NCBI RefSeq assembly: GCF_007049795.1
Contig: NZ_SCFY01000006.1
Coordinates: 124,001-188,000 of the forward strand
Length of the DNA: 64,000 bases
Direction: 5' to 3'
Source: Ectopseudomonas mendocina
GTDB lineage: Bacteria; Pseudomonadota; Gammaproteobacteria; Pseudomonadales; Pseudomonadaceae
Shown: positions 54,872 to 63,032 of the stretch, in pieces
How the letters are laid out: every line of letters begins with the position of its first letter
Numbering within the stretch: position 1 is the stretch's first letter
Notes under the pieces: generated by a model
Told to the model about the DNA's origin: nothing
What the model saw: the letters and a program-made list of their open reading frames with translations, nothing else
Database searches by the model: none
Program-made: the position numbers and the translations under genes

Positions 54872-54923
54872 TAGGGCGGGTGTAACCCGCCAACGCGCTC
54901 TGGCGGGTTACACCCGCCCTACG
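54872..54923 (-). repeat. 22-bp perfect inverted repeat after ilvA
   Basis: The arms 54872-54893 and 54902-54923 are exact reverse complements around an 8-nt loop. They start GTAGGGCGGG and carry a nested GGGTGTAACCC dyad. It is 12 bases past the ilvA stop and about 20 upstream of the next gene's start. No T-run follows, but the stem should stop or process the transcript. Its arm is shared with 54361-54378. Confidence 0.8.
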
Positions 54924-54935
54924 AGCTCGAAGGCA

Positions 54936-56450
54936 TCAGCCCAGAAACAGCTTGTAGGCCGGATTCTCGCTTTCATCCCAGTAGGGATAACCGATGGCGT
55001 CCAGCGCCGCCGGCACCAGATGGCGTTCGTCCGCTGGCACCTGCAGGGCGGCCAGCACGCGGCCATCGGCAGCGCCGTGGTTGCGGTAGTGGAACATCGA
55101 GATGTTCCAGCGCCCACCCAGCTTCTGCAGGAAGTTGAACAGTGCACCCGGCCGCTCAGGGAATTCGAAGCGCAGCACCATCTCGTCATCGACGCCAGCA
55201 GCATGGCCACCGACCATGTGGCGGATATGCAGCTTGGCCAGTTCGTTATCGGTCAGGTCCAACACCGGGAAGCCCTGCGCACGCAGGCCTTCGACCAGCG
55301 CCTGGCGCGGGTCATTCTCCGGATGGGTCTGCACACCGACGAAGATGTGCGCTTCGCGATCAGTGTGATAGCGATAGTTGAACTCGGTGATCTGGCGCTT
55401 GCCAACCGCCTCGCAGAAGGCCTTGAAGCTGCCCGGCTGCTCGGGGATGGTCACGGCGATGATCGCCTCGCGCTTCTCGCCCAGCTCGGCGCGCTCGGCG
55501 ACGTGGCGCAGGCGGTCGAAGTTGACGTTGGCGCCGGAATCGATGCCCACCAGCACCTGGCCGGCGACGCCTTCGCGCTCGACGTACTTCTTGATCCCGG
55601 CCACGGCCAGGGCGCCGGCCGGCTCGGTGATCGAGCGGGTGTCGTCGTAGATGTCCTTGATCGCCGCGCAGATCTCGTCGGTGCTGACGCTGATCACCTC
55701 GTCGACGTGATCCTTGCAGATATCGAAGGTGTGCTGACCGATCTGCGCCACGGCCACGCCATCGGCGAACAGCCCCACTGTCGGCAACACCACGCGCTCG
55801 CCAGCGGCCATGGCGGCCTGCAGGCAATTGGAGTCGTCTGGCTCGACGCCGATCACCTTCACTTCCGGGCGCAGGTACTTGATGTAGGCGGCGATGCCGG
55901 CGATCAGGCCGCCGCCGCCGACCGGGACGAATACCGCATCGAGACGGCCCTGGTGCTGACGCAGGATCTCCATCGCCACCGTGCCCTGCCCGGCGATCAC
56001 CAGTGGATCGTCGTAGGGATGGATGTAGGTGTAGCCCTTCTCCTCGACCAATTTGAGCGAATGGGCCAGCGCCTCGGGGAAGGCGTCGCCATGCAGCACC
56101 ACCTTGCCGCCACGGGAGCGCACGCCCTGCACCTTCAGCTCGGGCGTGGTGCGCGGCATGACGATGGTCGCCTTCACGCCCATGTGCTTGGCGGCCAGCG
56201 CCAGGCCCTGGGCATGGTTGCCGGCCGAGGCGGTGACCACGCCACGGGCCAGTTCTTCGGCGGAAAGCTGCGCCAGCTTGTTGTAGGCGCCACGAATCTT
56301 GAACGAGTACACCGGCTGCAGATCTTCTCGCTTGAGCAGAATCTGATTGCCCAGGCGCTCGCTGAGCTGACGGGCGGGTTGCAGCGGGGTTTCCACGGCG
56401 ACGTCGTAGACGCGCGAGGTGAGGGTCTTCTTCACGTACTGTTCGAGCAT
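54936..56450 (-). CDS. ilvA: Threonine ammonia-lyase, biosynthetic
   Basis: A 504-residue PLP enzyme converting threonine to 2-oxobutanoate for isoleucine synthesis. The PLP lysine is in YSFKIRGAYNKL, the phosphate loop is GGGGLIAG, and the C-terminal third has two ACT-like regulatory domains (EQPGSFKAFCEAV and ERPGALFNFLQKLG) for feedback by Ile and Val. Length is that of the long regulated form. Divergent from rpiA. Confidence 0.96.
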   Translation of the reverse strand: MLEQYVKKTLTSRVYDVAVETPLQPARQLSERLGNQILLKREDLQPVYSFKIRGAYNKLAQLSAEELARGVVTASAGNHAQGLALAAKHMGVKATIVMPRTTPELKVQGVRSRGGKVVLHGDAFPEALAHSLKLVEEKGYTYIHPYDDPLVIAGQGTVAMEILRQHQGRLDAVFVPVGGGGLIAGIAAYIKYLRPEVKVIGVEPDDSNCLQAAMAAGERVVLPTVGLFADGVAVAQIGQHTFDICKDHVDEVISVSTDEICAAIKDIYDDTRSITEPAGALAVAGIKKYVEREGVAGQVLVGIDSGANVNFDRLRHVAERAELGEKREAIIAVTIPEQPGSFKAFCEAVGKRQITEFNYRYHTDREAHIFVGVQTHPENDPRQALVEGLRAQGFPVLDLTDNELAKLHIRHMVGGHAAGVDDEMVLRFEFPERPGALFNFLQKLGGRWNISMFHYRNHGAADGRVLAALQVPADERHLVPAALDAIGYPYWDESENPAYKLFLG

Positions 56451-56573
56451 GGCGATTTCGCTGGCGTTCGGGCTTGGAAGGGGCTGCCGAGTCTACCCCA
56501 GCGGCGCGCCGGGCGACCATACGAAACGCGGGGTTTTGCCGAGCGGATGCCCCGTCTGCGCGCCACTTGCGGC

Positions 56574-56579
56574 TATAAT
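56574..56579 (+). promoter_or_regulatory. -10 box TATAAT upstream of rpiA
   Basis: A perfect TATAAT lies 41 bases before the rpiA ATG in the ilvA-rpiA divergent gap. The base pattern 17 bp upstream does not resemble a -35 box. Confidence 0.5.
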
Positions 56580-56620
56580 TCGCGCCTCTTTTCCCTACAC
56601 CCTGCAGGCGCACACCCGCG

Positions 56621-57292
56621 ATGAACCAGGATCAGCTGAAACAAGCCGTGGCCCAGGCCGCCGTCGACACCATCCTTCCCCGCCTCGACAGCAAGAGCAT
56701 CGTCGGCGTTGGCACCGGCTCCACCGCCAACTTCTTCATCGACGCGCTGGCCAAGCACAAGCTGGAATTCGACGGCGCCGTGGCCAGCTCCGAAGCCACC
56801 GCTGCACGTCTGAAGGGCCACGGCATCCCGGTGTACGACCTCAACAGCGTCAGCGAGCTGGAGTTCTACGTCGACGGCGCCGACGAGAGCGACGAGCACC
56901 TGAATCTGATCAAGGGCGGCGGCGCGGCCCTGACCCGCGAGAAGATCGTCGCGGCCGTGGCGCGTACCTTCATCTGCATCGCCGACGCCAGCAAGCTGGT
57001 GCCGGTGCTGGGCGAATTCCCGCTGCCGGTGGAAGTCATCCCCATGGCCCGCAGCCATGTGGCCCGCGAGCTGGTGAAACTGGGCGGCGACCCGGTGTAC
57101 CGCGAAGGCGTGCTGACCGACAACGGCAATATCATCCTCGATGTGCACAACATGGCCATCACCGACCCGGTGAAACTGGAAGCGGATATCAACGCCATCG
57201 TCGGCGTGGTCACCAACGGCCTGTTCGCCGCCCGCCCGGCCGACCTGCTGCTGCTCGGCACCGCCGAAGGCGTGAAAACGCTCAAGCGCTGA
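56621..57292 (+). CDS. rpiA: Ribose-5-phosphate isomerase A
   Basis: A 223-residue isomerase of the pentose phosphate pathway. [43 protein letters not shown] (active-site Asp, Lys and Glu) and the C-terminal [20 protein letters not shown] are diagnostic. Length is normal. A GC-rich terminator follows. Confidence 0.97.
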   Translation: MNQDQLKQAVAQAAVDTILPRLDSKSIVGVGTGSTANFFIDALAKHKLEFDGAVASSEATAARLKGHGIPVYDLNSVSELEFYVDGADESDEHLNLIKGGGAALTREKIVAAVARTFICIADASKLVPVLGEFPLPVEVIPMARSHVARELVKLGGDPVYREGVLTDNGNIILDVHNMAITDPVKLEADINAIVGVVTNGLFAARPADLLLLGTAEGVKTLKR

Positions 57293-57298
57293 GCACCT

Positions 57299-57321
57299 GA
57301 GGGCGGCCCCGCGCCGCCCTC
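57299..57321 (+). terminator. rpiA terminator
   Basis: GAGGGCGGC and GCCGCCCTC are perfect 9-bp arms with a 5-nt loop, beginning 7 bases after the rpiA stop. Confidence 0.75.
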
Positions 57322-57411
57322 GCTCAAGCACCAATTTGCACCAGGCAAGCACGACGGCGTCACATATTCGTGCACAGCAAATGCCAAGCACTCTTGATTT
57401 TCAATGAAGTA

Positions 57412-57449
57412 TTACAAAGACGCGACACTTCTCCCAATGCCGGGCGTCA
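57412..57449 (-). promoter_or_regulatory. Candidate ArgR half-sites upstream of the autotransporter gene
   Basis: On the minus strand TGTCGC-GTCTTTGT-AA (57427 to 57412) matches the recalled Pseudomonas ArgR half-site pattern TGTCGC-N8-AA. A weaker TGACGC lies 22 bases away in the same orientation (57449-57444). Direct-repeat half-sites are the usual arrangement. It lies 80-120 bases before an arginine-peptidase-like gene. Confidence 0.4.
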
Positions 57450-57471
57450 CCTCCCTGTAATGCCCCATTTA

Positions 57472-57488
57472 AGGCCCACATCCTGCTC
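57472..57488 (+). promoter_or_regulatory. Weak sigma-54-like promoter of the autotransporter gene
   Basis: AGGCCCA-CATC-CTGCT keeps the GG and GC exactly ten bases apart but departs from the RpoN consensus at several flanking positions. It would start transcription about 30 bases before the GTG, downstream of the candidate ArgR site. Confidence 0.3.
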
Positions 57489-57529
57489 TGACCCACACGC
57501 CACATAACAAACACCATCAGGAGCATGAT

Positions 57530-59482
57530 GTGATAAAACCCCTCATCTTGGGCATGGGCCTTGCCGGCACTCTGTTGTCGCCATTGGCCATGGCTTACCA
57601 GTACGGCGAATACGCCGGCGTCACCGTCGACACGCTGATCAACGACTACCCTGGCCGCTATCGCGGTACCGCCAACTTCGCAGGCGCTACCGACTGGATG
57701 GAGCAACGCCTTTCGGCGGCCGGCTACAACACCTCACGCCAGGACTTCACCTGGGCGGGTAATCGCAGCTCGCAGAACGTCATCGTCGAGGCGAGCGGCG
57801 TGACCGGCAGGAATCTGGTGGTCGGCGCCCACTTCGACACCTTCTTCGGCCGCCCCACCCTGCAGGGCCTGGACGACAATGCCTCCGGCGCGGGCGTGCT
57901 GACGGAAATAGCCCGCAACCTGGCCGGTCTGTCGTTCGAAGACGGCGTGACCTTCATCGGCTTCGGCGCCGAGGAGGAAGGCCTGCGCGGTTCACGCGCC
58001 TACGTTGCTGCACTCGATGCAGAGGCACGGGCGAATCTGATCGGGATGATCAACATCGACAGCCTGGTCACTGGCGACATGATGTACGCCCACGCCGGCT
58101 CCGACAGCACGGCCGCGCCGGAGCTGGCCTCGTTGCGCGAACACACCTTGCGCATCGCCGAGGAGCTGGGCATCGACCTGCACACCAACCCTGGCCTCAA
58201 CCCCGGCTATCCGGCGGGCACAGGCTGTTGCAGCGACGGTGAAAGCTTCGAGAACCTGGGCATTCCGGTGCTATTCGTGGAAGCCACGAACTGGGACATC
58301 GGCGCGCTCGACGGTTACGACCAGACCACCAACCCTGCCATTCCAGGCGGCCAGACCTGGCACAACCCGGCACTCGACAACGAAGCGGTGCTGGTCGGTG
58401 CCCTGGGCGAAGAGCGCATCGCCCAGCGCCTGCGTGACTATTCGCGCCTGCTGACCCGCCTGGTACTGGAGGCCACCAATACCGATCTGCGCTACGCGGC
58501 GCAGTCTGGTGGGGCCATGCTCGGTACCCTGGAAGACACCCTGAAGCGGCAAAAGCAGACTCATCAATACCTGCTGGAGCGCCGTTGGCAAACACTGCGC
58601 GCCAGCCCGCGCGAAGTCGGCAGCGGCGACGCCAGTATCGGTATCGAGGGCCAGATCACGCCCAAGGGCGGCATAGACAGCGAACCAGAGCAGCGCTCGC
58701 AGCAGGCGACCGTCTACCTGTTTGGCGACAAGCAACTGAACGAGTGGCTGAATGTCGGCGCCGGCCTGAGCTTCAGCCGTGGCAAGGACGACCTCGAAAA
58801 CGGCGGCAACGTGGACAGCAACACCTGGCAGGCAGGCCTCTATGCCCTTCTTGGCAATGCCGGGCCGCTATGGCTGAATGCCGACCTGAGCGTCGGGCGT
58901 ACCAGCTTCGATCTGGATCGCTCAGTGTTCATCCAGGGTAATGCCGGCGGCCCCGTACTGCTCGACCACCGATTCTCCAGCAACACCGAAGCCACCTTCC
59001 TAGGAGGGAGCCTGCTCGGTGGCTATGAATGGCAGCTTGGCAATTGGCGCACCGGCCCGCAATTGGGTATCGACTACCGCCAGTACAAGGTCGATGGTTT
59101 CAGCGAGAAGTCATCCCTGCGCACAGCCCTGCGCTTCGATGACGAGCGCTTCGACTCGCTGGAGCTCAGCCTCGGCTGGCAAGTACAGGGCAGCCTCGCC
59201 CTGGATAACGGCATGCACCTGCAACCCTACGCCAGCCTGGCCTGGGTCGAAGAGCTGGGTGACGGTTTAAGCGACGACTTCCTACTGACCAGTCAGGCAG
59301 ATGGATCGATACGCCGCACCATTAATACCTATGACAACGACAAGCACTTCGCCCGTGGTCGTCTTGGTGCCCAGTTGGCCGTTAACGATGCCTTCGCTAT
59401 TTACCTCGAGGGGGGTGGTCGCCTGCAGCATAGTGACGGCAACCAGGCCAGCTACAACCTCGGCCTGCAATACCAGTTCTGA
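57530..59482 (+). CDS. aaaA: M28 aminopeptidase autotransporter, AaaA-like
   Basis: 650 residues. A signal peptide (1-22) precedes an M28 zinc peptidase domain (about 30-330) with His101-x-Asp103, Asp115-Asp116, Glu148-Glu149 and Asp177 as metal and catalytic residues; I could not place the last histidine ligand with certainty. A linker (about 330-390) leads to a C-terminal beta-barrel (about 395-650) ending in aromatic residue F (LGLQYQF). It matches P. aeruginosa AaaA, a cell-surface aminopeptidase that frees N-terminal arginine from peptides, in size, layout and position beside rpiA. GTG 57530 follows AGGAGCATGAT. Confidence 0.87.
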   Translation: MIKPLILGMGLAGTLLSPLAMAYQYGEYAGVTVDTLINDYPGRYRGTANFAGATDWMEQRLSAAGYNTSRQDFTWAGNRSSQNVIVEASGVTGRNLVVGAHFDTFFGRPTLQGLDDNASGAGVLTEIARNLAGLSFEDGVTFIGFGAEEEGLRGSRAYVAALDAEARANLIGMINIDSLVTGDMMYAHAGSDSTAAPELASLREHTLRIAEELGIDLHTNPGLNPGYPAGTGCCSDGESFENLGIPVLFVEATNWDIGALDGYDQTTNPAIPGGQTWHNPALDNEAVLVGALGEERIAQRLRDYSRLLTRLVLEATNTDLRYAAQSGGAMLGTLEDTLKRQKQTHQYLLERRWQTLRASPREVGSGDASIGIEGQITPKGGIDSEPEQRSQQATVYLFGDKQLNEWLNVGAGLSFSRGKDDLENGGNVDSNTWQAGLYALLGNAGPLWLNADLSVGRTSFDLDRSVFIQGNAGGPVLLDHRFSSNTEATFLGGSLLGGYEWQLGNWRTGPQLGIDYRQYKVDGFSEKSSLRTALRFDDERFDSLELSLGWQVQGSLALDNGMHLQPYASLAWVEELGDGLSDDFLLTSQADGSIRRTINTYDNDKHFARGRLGAQLAVNDAFAIYLEGGGRLQHSDGNQASYNLGLQYQF

Positions 59483-59527
59483 GGCCTTGTACCAGAAGGC
59501 CGGAAGCAGTATTTCCGGCCTTATCTC

Positions 59528-59872
59528 TCAGCGTTCCGGTGCCAGCAATACCTGCAGCTCCTCGGAAACCGGCATCGGCACGAAGGCACTCACCCGGGCC
59601 CGCCCGGTATTACCTATCGGCACCCAGATGCGCGAGAACAACAGCGCCGCCAGGATTCGCGGAATCTGCCCCAGTACCTCGCGTAGATCACCCAACTGCC
59701 AGCCTGCCTGCAGCATCAGCCAGTGCGAACGCGCATGCAGCCACGGGCGCCGCTGCGTGAGGATGTGCGCACGCTCCAGCCAGACCAGTGCAGCGGCACT
59801 GTGGCGAGCCCGAAGTTCGTGTTGCGCCTGAGCGAAGGCCTCTTCGATGGCCACTTGCAGTTCCATGTTCAT
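59528..59872 (-). CDS. DUF3703 family protein
   Basis: A 114-residue protein resembling DUF3703 (ELQVAIEEAFAQAQHELRARHSAAALVWLERAHILTQRRPWLHARSHWLML). The start is either ATG 59872, with GAAGGAAGG upstream, or ATG 59887, which overlaps the cadA stop (ATGA). It follows the metal ATPase gene directly, and this family is often found in metal-resistance operons. Its role is unknown. It is convergent with the autotransporter gene. Confidence 0.75.
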   Translation of the reverse strand: MNMELQVAIEEAFAQAQHELRARHSAAALVWLERAHILTQRRPWLHARSHWLMLQAGWQLGDLREVLGQIPRILAALLFSRIWVPIGNTGRARVSAFVPMPVSEELQVLLAPER

Positions 59873-59883
59873 ATCGCCTTCCT

Positions 59884-62103
59884 TCATTTGCGCAGCAGGC
59901 GCAGGCCGTTGAATACCACCATCAGGCTCACGCCCATATCGGCGAACACGGCCATCCACATGGTCGCCTCGCCCGTCAGAGTCATGGCCAGGAAGATCGC
60001 CTTGATACCCAGCGCCAGGACGATGTTCTGCACGAGAATCGCGTGAGTCTGCCGCGACAGGCGCACGAACGCGGGAATCTTGCGCAGGTCATCGTCCATC
60101 AGGGCGACATCCGCCGTCTCGATGGCCGTGTCGGTGCCGGCGGCGCCCATGGCGAAGCCGATCTCGGCCTTGGCCAGCGCCGGGGCATCGTTGATGCCAT
60201 CGCCGACCATGCCGACGACCTTGCCCTGCGCCTGCCGCGCCTCGACCCAGGCCAGCTTGTCCGCCGGCAGCAGGTCGCCGCGCGCCTCATCGACGCCGAC
60301 CTGCTCGGCGATGGCCGCCGCGGTGTGGGCGTTGTCACCGGTGAGCATGCAGGTGCGCACACCCAGTTCGTGCAGTTCGGCGACTGCCTCGCGGCTGGTC
60401 TGGCGCACCGTGTCAGCGACGGCGAAAAGCATCAGCGCGCGCTGTTCGTCGCACAACACCACCACGCTCTTGCCCTGACGCTCCAGTGCCTCCAGACGCT
60501 CTTCCAACTGCGCGGAGCAGAGTCCGAGGTCTTCGACCAGGCGATGGTTGCCTATATAAAGCAGCGTGCCATCGACCACGCCCTTGGTGCCGCGCCCTGG
60601 CAGCGCCTCGAAGTCCTCGACCTCATGCAGCGCCTGCCCTTGCTCTGCGGCGTGCTGAGCCAATGCCCGGGAAACCGGATGGTCGGAACGCGCGGCCAGG
60701 CTTGCAGCCCAGATGGCAGGTGACGGCTCATCGGTATCCAGCAGATCGAGGCTGTCGGTCTGCACCGGTTTGCCATGGGTCAGGGTGCCGGTCTTGTCCA
60801 GCGCCAGCAGCGCCAGATGCCGGCCGTTCTCCAGGTACACGCCGCCCTTGATCAGGATGCCCTTGCGCGCCGCCGCCGCCAGGCCACTGACGATGGTCAC
60901 CGGCGTGGAGATCACCAGGGCACAGGGGCACGCCACCACCAGCAGCACCAGGGCGCGGTAGACCCAGTCGAGCCAGGCGCCGCCCATCAGCAGCGGTGGC
61001 AGCACGGCGACCGCCAGAGCGAATGCGAACACCGCCGGGGTATAGATGCGCGAGAACTGATCGACGAAACGCTGGGTCGGTGCACGCGAACCCTGTGCCT
61101 CCTCGACCGCATGGATGATGCGCGCCAGGGTGGTATCGCGTGCCGCCGCGGTTACGCGGAACTCCAGCGAGCCGGCCTCGTTGATGGTGCCCGCGAACAC
61201 CGGATCGCCAACGCCCTTCTCCACCGGCAGGCTTTCCCCGGTGATCGGCGCCTGGTTGACCGTCGACGAGCCGCCGACTACCTCACCGTCGAGGCTGATG
61301 CGCTCACCGGGACGCACACGCACCACGGCGCCCAGGCCGATCAATTGCACATCGACCTCCTGCCAAGCGCCATCGGCCTGCTGCACCGTCGCACGTGGTG
61401 GTGCCAGATCCATCAGCCCGCGAATCGCATTGCGCGCCCGATCCAGCGAGCGCGCCTCGATCAGTTCGGCCAGGGTAAACAGCACCATCACCATCGCGGC
61501 TTCCGGCCACTGGCCAATCAGCACGGCGCCGGTCACGGCGATGCTCATCAGCGCATTGATGTTGAGGTTGCGATTCTTCAGGGCGATCCAGCCCTTCTTG
61601 TAGGTGTTCAGCCCGCACATCAGGATGGCGGCCACCGCCAGCAGTGCCACCAGCCAGTCCGGACCGAGCTCGGCAAAATGCACGACCTCGGAAGCGGTCG
61701 CCACCACCCCGGCCAACGCCAGCGGCCACCAGGGCTTTTGCACGGGTGGCGCCGCGGACTGATCAGCGGTGCTTTCGTCCTCTACCTGCGCAGTGAAGCC
61801 CAGCGCACGAATCGCCGGCACCACCTGCGCCAGCGCCCCTTCGCCATGGCTGACGGTAAGCACGCGCTGCAGCAGATTGAATTGCAGGCCCGCCACGCCC
61901 GGTAGCCGACCCAGTGCATCACGGATCAGGCGTTCTTCCGTGGGACAGTCCATCTGCTCGATACGAATGCGGGTGTTCAGTGGGCCACTCAGCGGCTCGT
62001 CCATGGACTGCTGATGAGCATCGTGATCATGCCCGGCGTGGTCGTGGGCATGTTCGTGGTGGGCAGGCGGCTGTTCGTGCGAGTGGTCGCAGCAACGGCT
62101 CAT
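59884..62103 (-). CDS. cadA: Cd2+/Zn2+/Pb2+-exporting P1B-type ATPase
   Basis: 739 residues from ATG 62103. The N-terminus is histidine-rich (ten His among residues 8-31). A heavy-metal-associated domain follows, in which the usual CxxC is replaced by CPTEE (IEQMDCPTEER), the CxxEE type linked to Cd/Zn/Pb pumps. The core has ITGES, the membrane metal motif CPC (VACPCALVIS), DKTGTLTHG and GDGINDAPAL. It pumps divalent soft metals out of the cytoplasm. It is divergent from cadR and controlled by the operator between them. Confidence 0.93.
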   Translation of the reverse strand: MSRCCDHSHEQPPAHHEHAHDHAGHDHDAHQQSMDEPLSGPLNTRIRIEQMDCPTEERLIRDALGRLPGVAGLQFNLLQRVLTVSHGEGALAQVVPAIRALGFTAQVEDESTADQSAAPPVQKPWWPLALAGVVATASEVVHFAELGPDWLVALLAVAAILMCGLNTYKKGWIALKNRNLNINALMSIAVTGAVLIGQWPEAAMVMVLFTLAELIEARSLDRARNAIRGLMDLAPPRATVQQADGAWQEVDVQLIGLGAVVRVRPGERISLDGEVVGGSSTVNQAPITGESLPVEKGVGDPVFAGTINEAGSLEFRVTAAARDTTLARIIHAVEEAQGSRAPTQRFVDQFSRIYTPAVFAFALAVAVLPPLLMGGAWLDWVYRALVLLVVACPCALVISTPVTIVSGLAAAARKGILIKGGVYLENGRHLALLALDKTGTLTHGKPVQTDSLDLLDTDEPSPAIWAASLAARSDHPVSRALAQHAAEQGQALHEVEDFEALPGRGTKGVVDGTLLYIGNHRLVEDLGLCSAQLEERLEALERQGKSVVVLCDEQRALMLFAVADTVRQTSREAVAELHELGVRTCMLTGDNAHTAAAIAEQVGVDEARGDLLPADKLAWVEARQAQGKVVGMVGDGINDAPALAKAEIGFAMGAAGTDTAIETADVALMDDDLRKIPAFVRLSRQTHAILVQNIVLALGIKAIFLAMTLTGEATMWMAVFADMGVSLMVVFNGLRLLRK

Positions 62104-62132
62104 GGCAAGTCTCCGTCGGGTATCTGTTGCCG

Positions 62133-62163
62133 AGTACACACCCTGTAGTCACTATAGGGTCAA
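62133..62163 (-). promoter_or_regulatory. MerR-type cadA promoter with CadR operator
   Basis: On the minus strand a -35 TTGACC (62163-62158) and a -10 TGTACT (62138-62133) are separated by 19 bp, the long spacer typical of MerR-family targets. The spacer holds a dyad: ACCCTATAG and CTACAGGGT, 8 of 9 pairs, centred at 62150. The metal-bound regulator would twist this DNA to align the two boxes. Confidence 0.85.
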
Positions 62164-62183
62164 GCACTCACGAAGGCGAACCC

Positions 62184-62639
62184 ATGAAAATCGGAGAATT
62201 GGCGAAAAAGGCCGGCTGCCAGGTGGAAACCGTGCGCTATTACGAGCGCGAAGGGTTACTCCCGGCGCCCGCACGCAGCGAAGGTAACTACCGCCTGTAT
62301 GGCGCTCCGCACCTGGAGCGCCTGGTATTCATCCGCAACTGCCGGACGCTGGACATGACCCTGGAAGAGATCCAGCGGCTGCTGGCCCTGCGTGACCTGC
62401 CGCACGAGAACTGTGCCGGGATCAACAGCCTGGTGGACGAACACATCGAGCACGTCGAGGCACGCATCAACAGCCTGCTGGCGTTGCGCGACCAACTCAC
62501 CGAACTGCGCGACCGTTGCAACGGCCCGCAGGAAGCAGAGGACTGCGGCATCCTGCGCCAGCTCAACGTCAGCGGTGGCGTGCAACCGCTGCCGGACGAT
62601 GGCCATACCCATGTCGGCAAGAGCCACTCGCATTTATGA
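62184..62639 (+). CDS. cadR: MerR-family regulator CadR
   Basis: A 151-residue protein. The winged HTH (MKIGELAKKAGCQVETVRYYEREGLL) is followed by a dimerisation helix. Metal ligands are Cys77, Cys112 and Cys121. A C-terminal histidine-containing tail (HTHVGKSHSHL) is typical of CadR. Cd2+ or Pb2+ binding activates cadA transcription. ATG 62184 follows GAAGGCGAACCC. Confidence 0.92.
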   Translation: MKIGELAKKAGCQVETVRYYEREGLLPAPARSEGNYRLYGAPHLERLVFIRNCRTLDMTLEEIQRLLALRDLPHENCAGINSLVDEHIEHVEARINSLLALRDQLTELRDRCNGPQEAEDCGILRQLNVSGGVQPLPDDGHTHVGKSHSHL

Positions 62640-62696
62640 ACTACGCTTGCTGGGCACCGCTCCGGTATCTCACCGGACGCTCAGGGAGAAACGAAA

Positions 62697-63032
62697 ATGG
62701 CTGGAAAATTCGAACTGAAGAAGGCCAAAGACGGCCAGTTCCACTTCAACCTGCTGGCGAGCAATGGCCAGGTCATCCTCAGCAGTGAGATGTACAAGGC
62801 CAAGGATTCAGCGCTCAACGGCATCGAATCGGTGAAGAAGAACTCACAACGCGACGGCGCCTTCGAGAGCAAAACCTCGAGCAACGACAAACACTACTTC
62901 CTGCTCATGGCCACCAACGGCCAAGTGGTCGGGCAAAGTCAGATGTATGCCAGTGCCGCCAGTTGCAAGAATGGCATCGAGTCGGTGCAAAACAATGCAC
63001 CGGGCGCGCCGACCGACGACCAGACGAATTAG
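62697..63032 (+). CDS. YegP family (DUF1508) protein
   Basis: A 111-residue protein with two tandem copies of the domain (GKFELKKAKDGQFHFNLLASNGQVILSSEMY and ESKTSSNDKHYFLLMATNGQVVGQSQMY), each followed by a GIESV motif. Function is unknown. ATG 62697 follows GGGAGAAACG. It may be co-transcribed with cadR. Its stop overlaps the convergent gene's stop (TTAG). Confidence 0.9.
   Translation: MAGKFELKKAKDGQFHFNLLASNGQVILSSEMYKAKDSALNGIESVKKNSQRDGAFESKTSSNDKHYFLLMATNGQVVGQSQMYASAASCKNGIESVQNNAPGAPTDDQTN

Noticed and set aside
55020..56624. A 534-codon plus-strand frame opposite ilvA
   Set aside because: Entirely overlaps a confident gene and has no recognisable domain.
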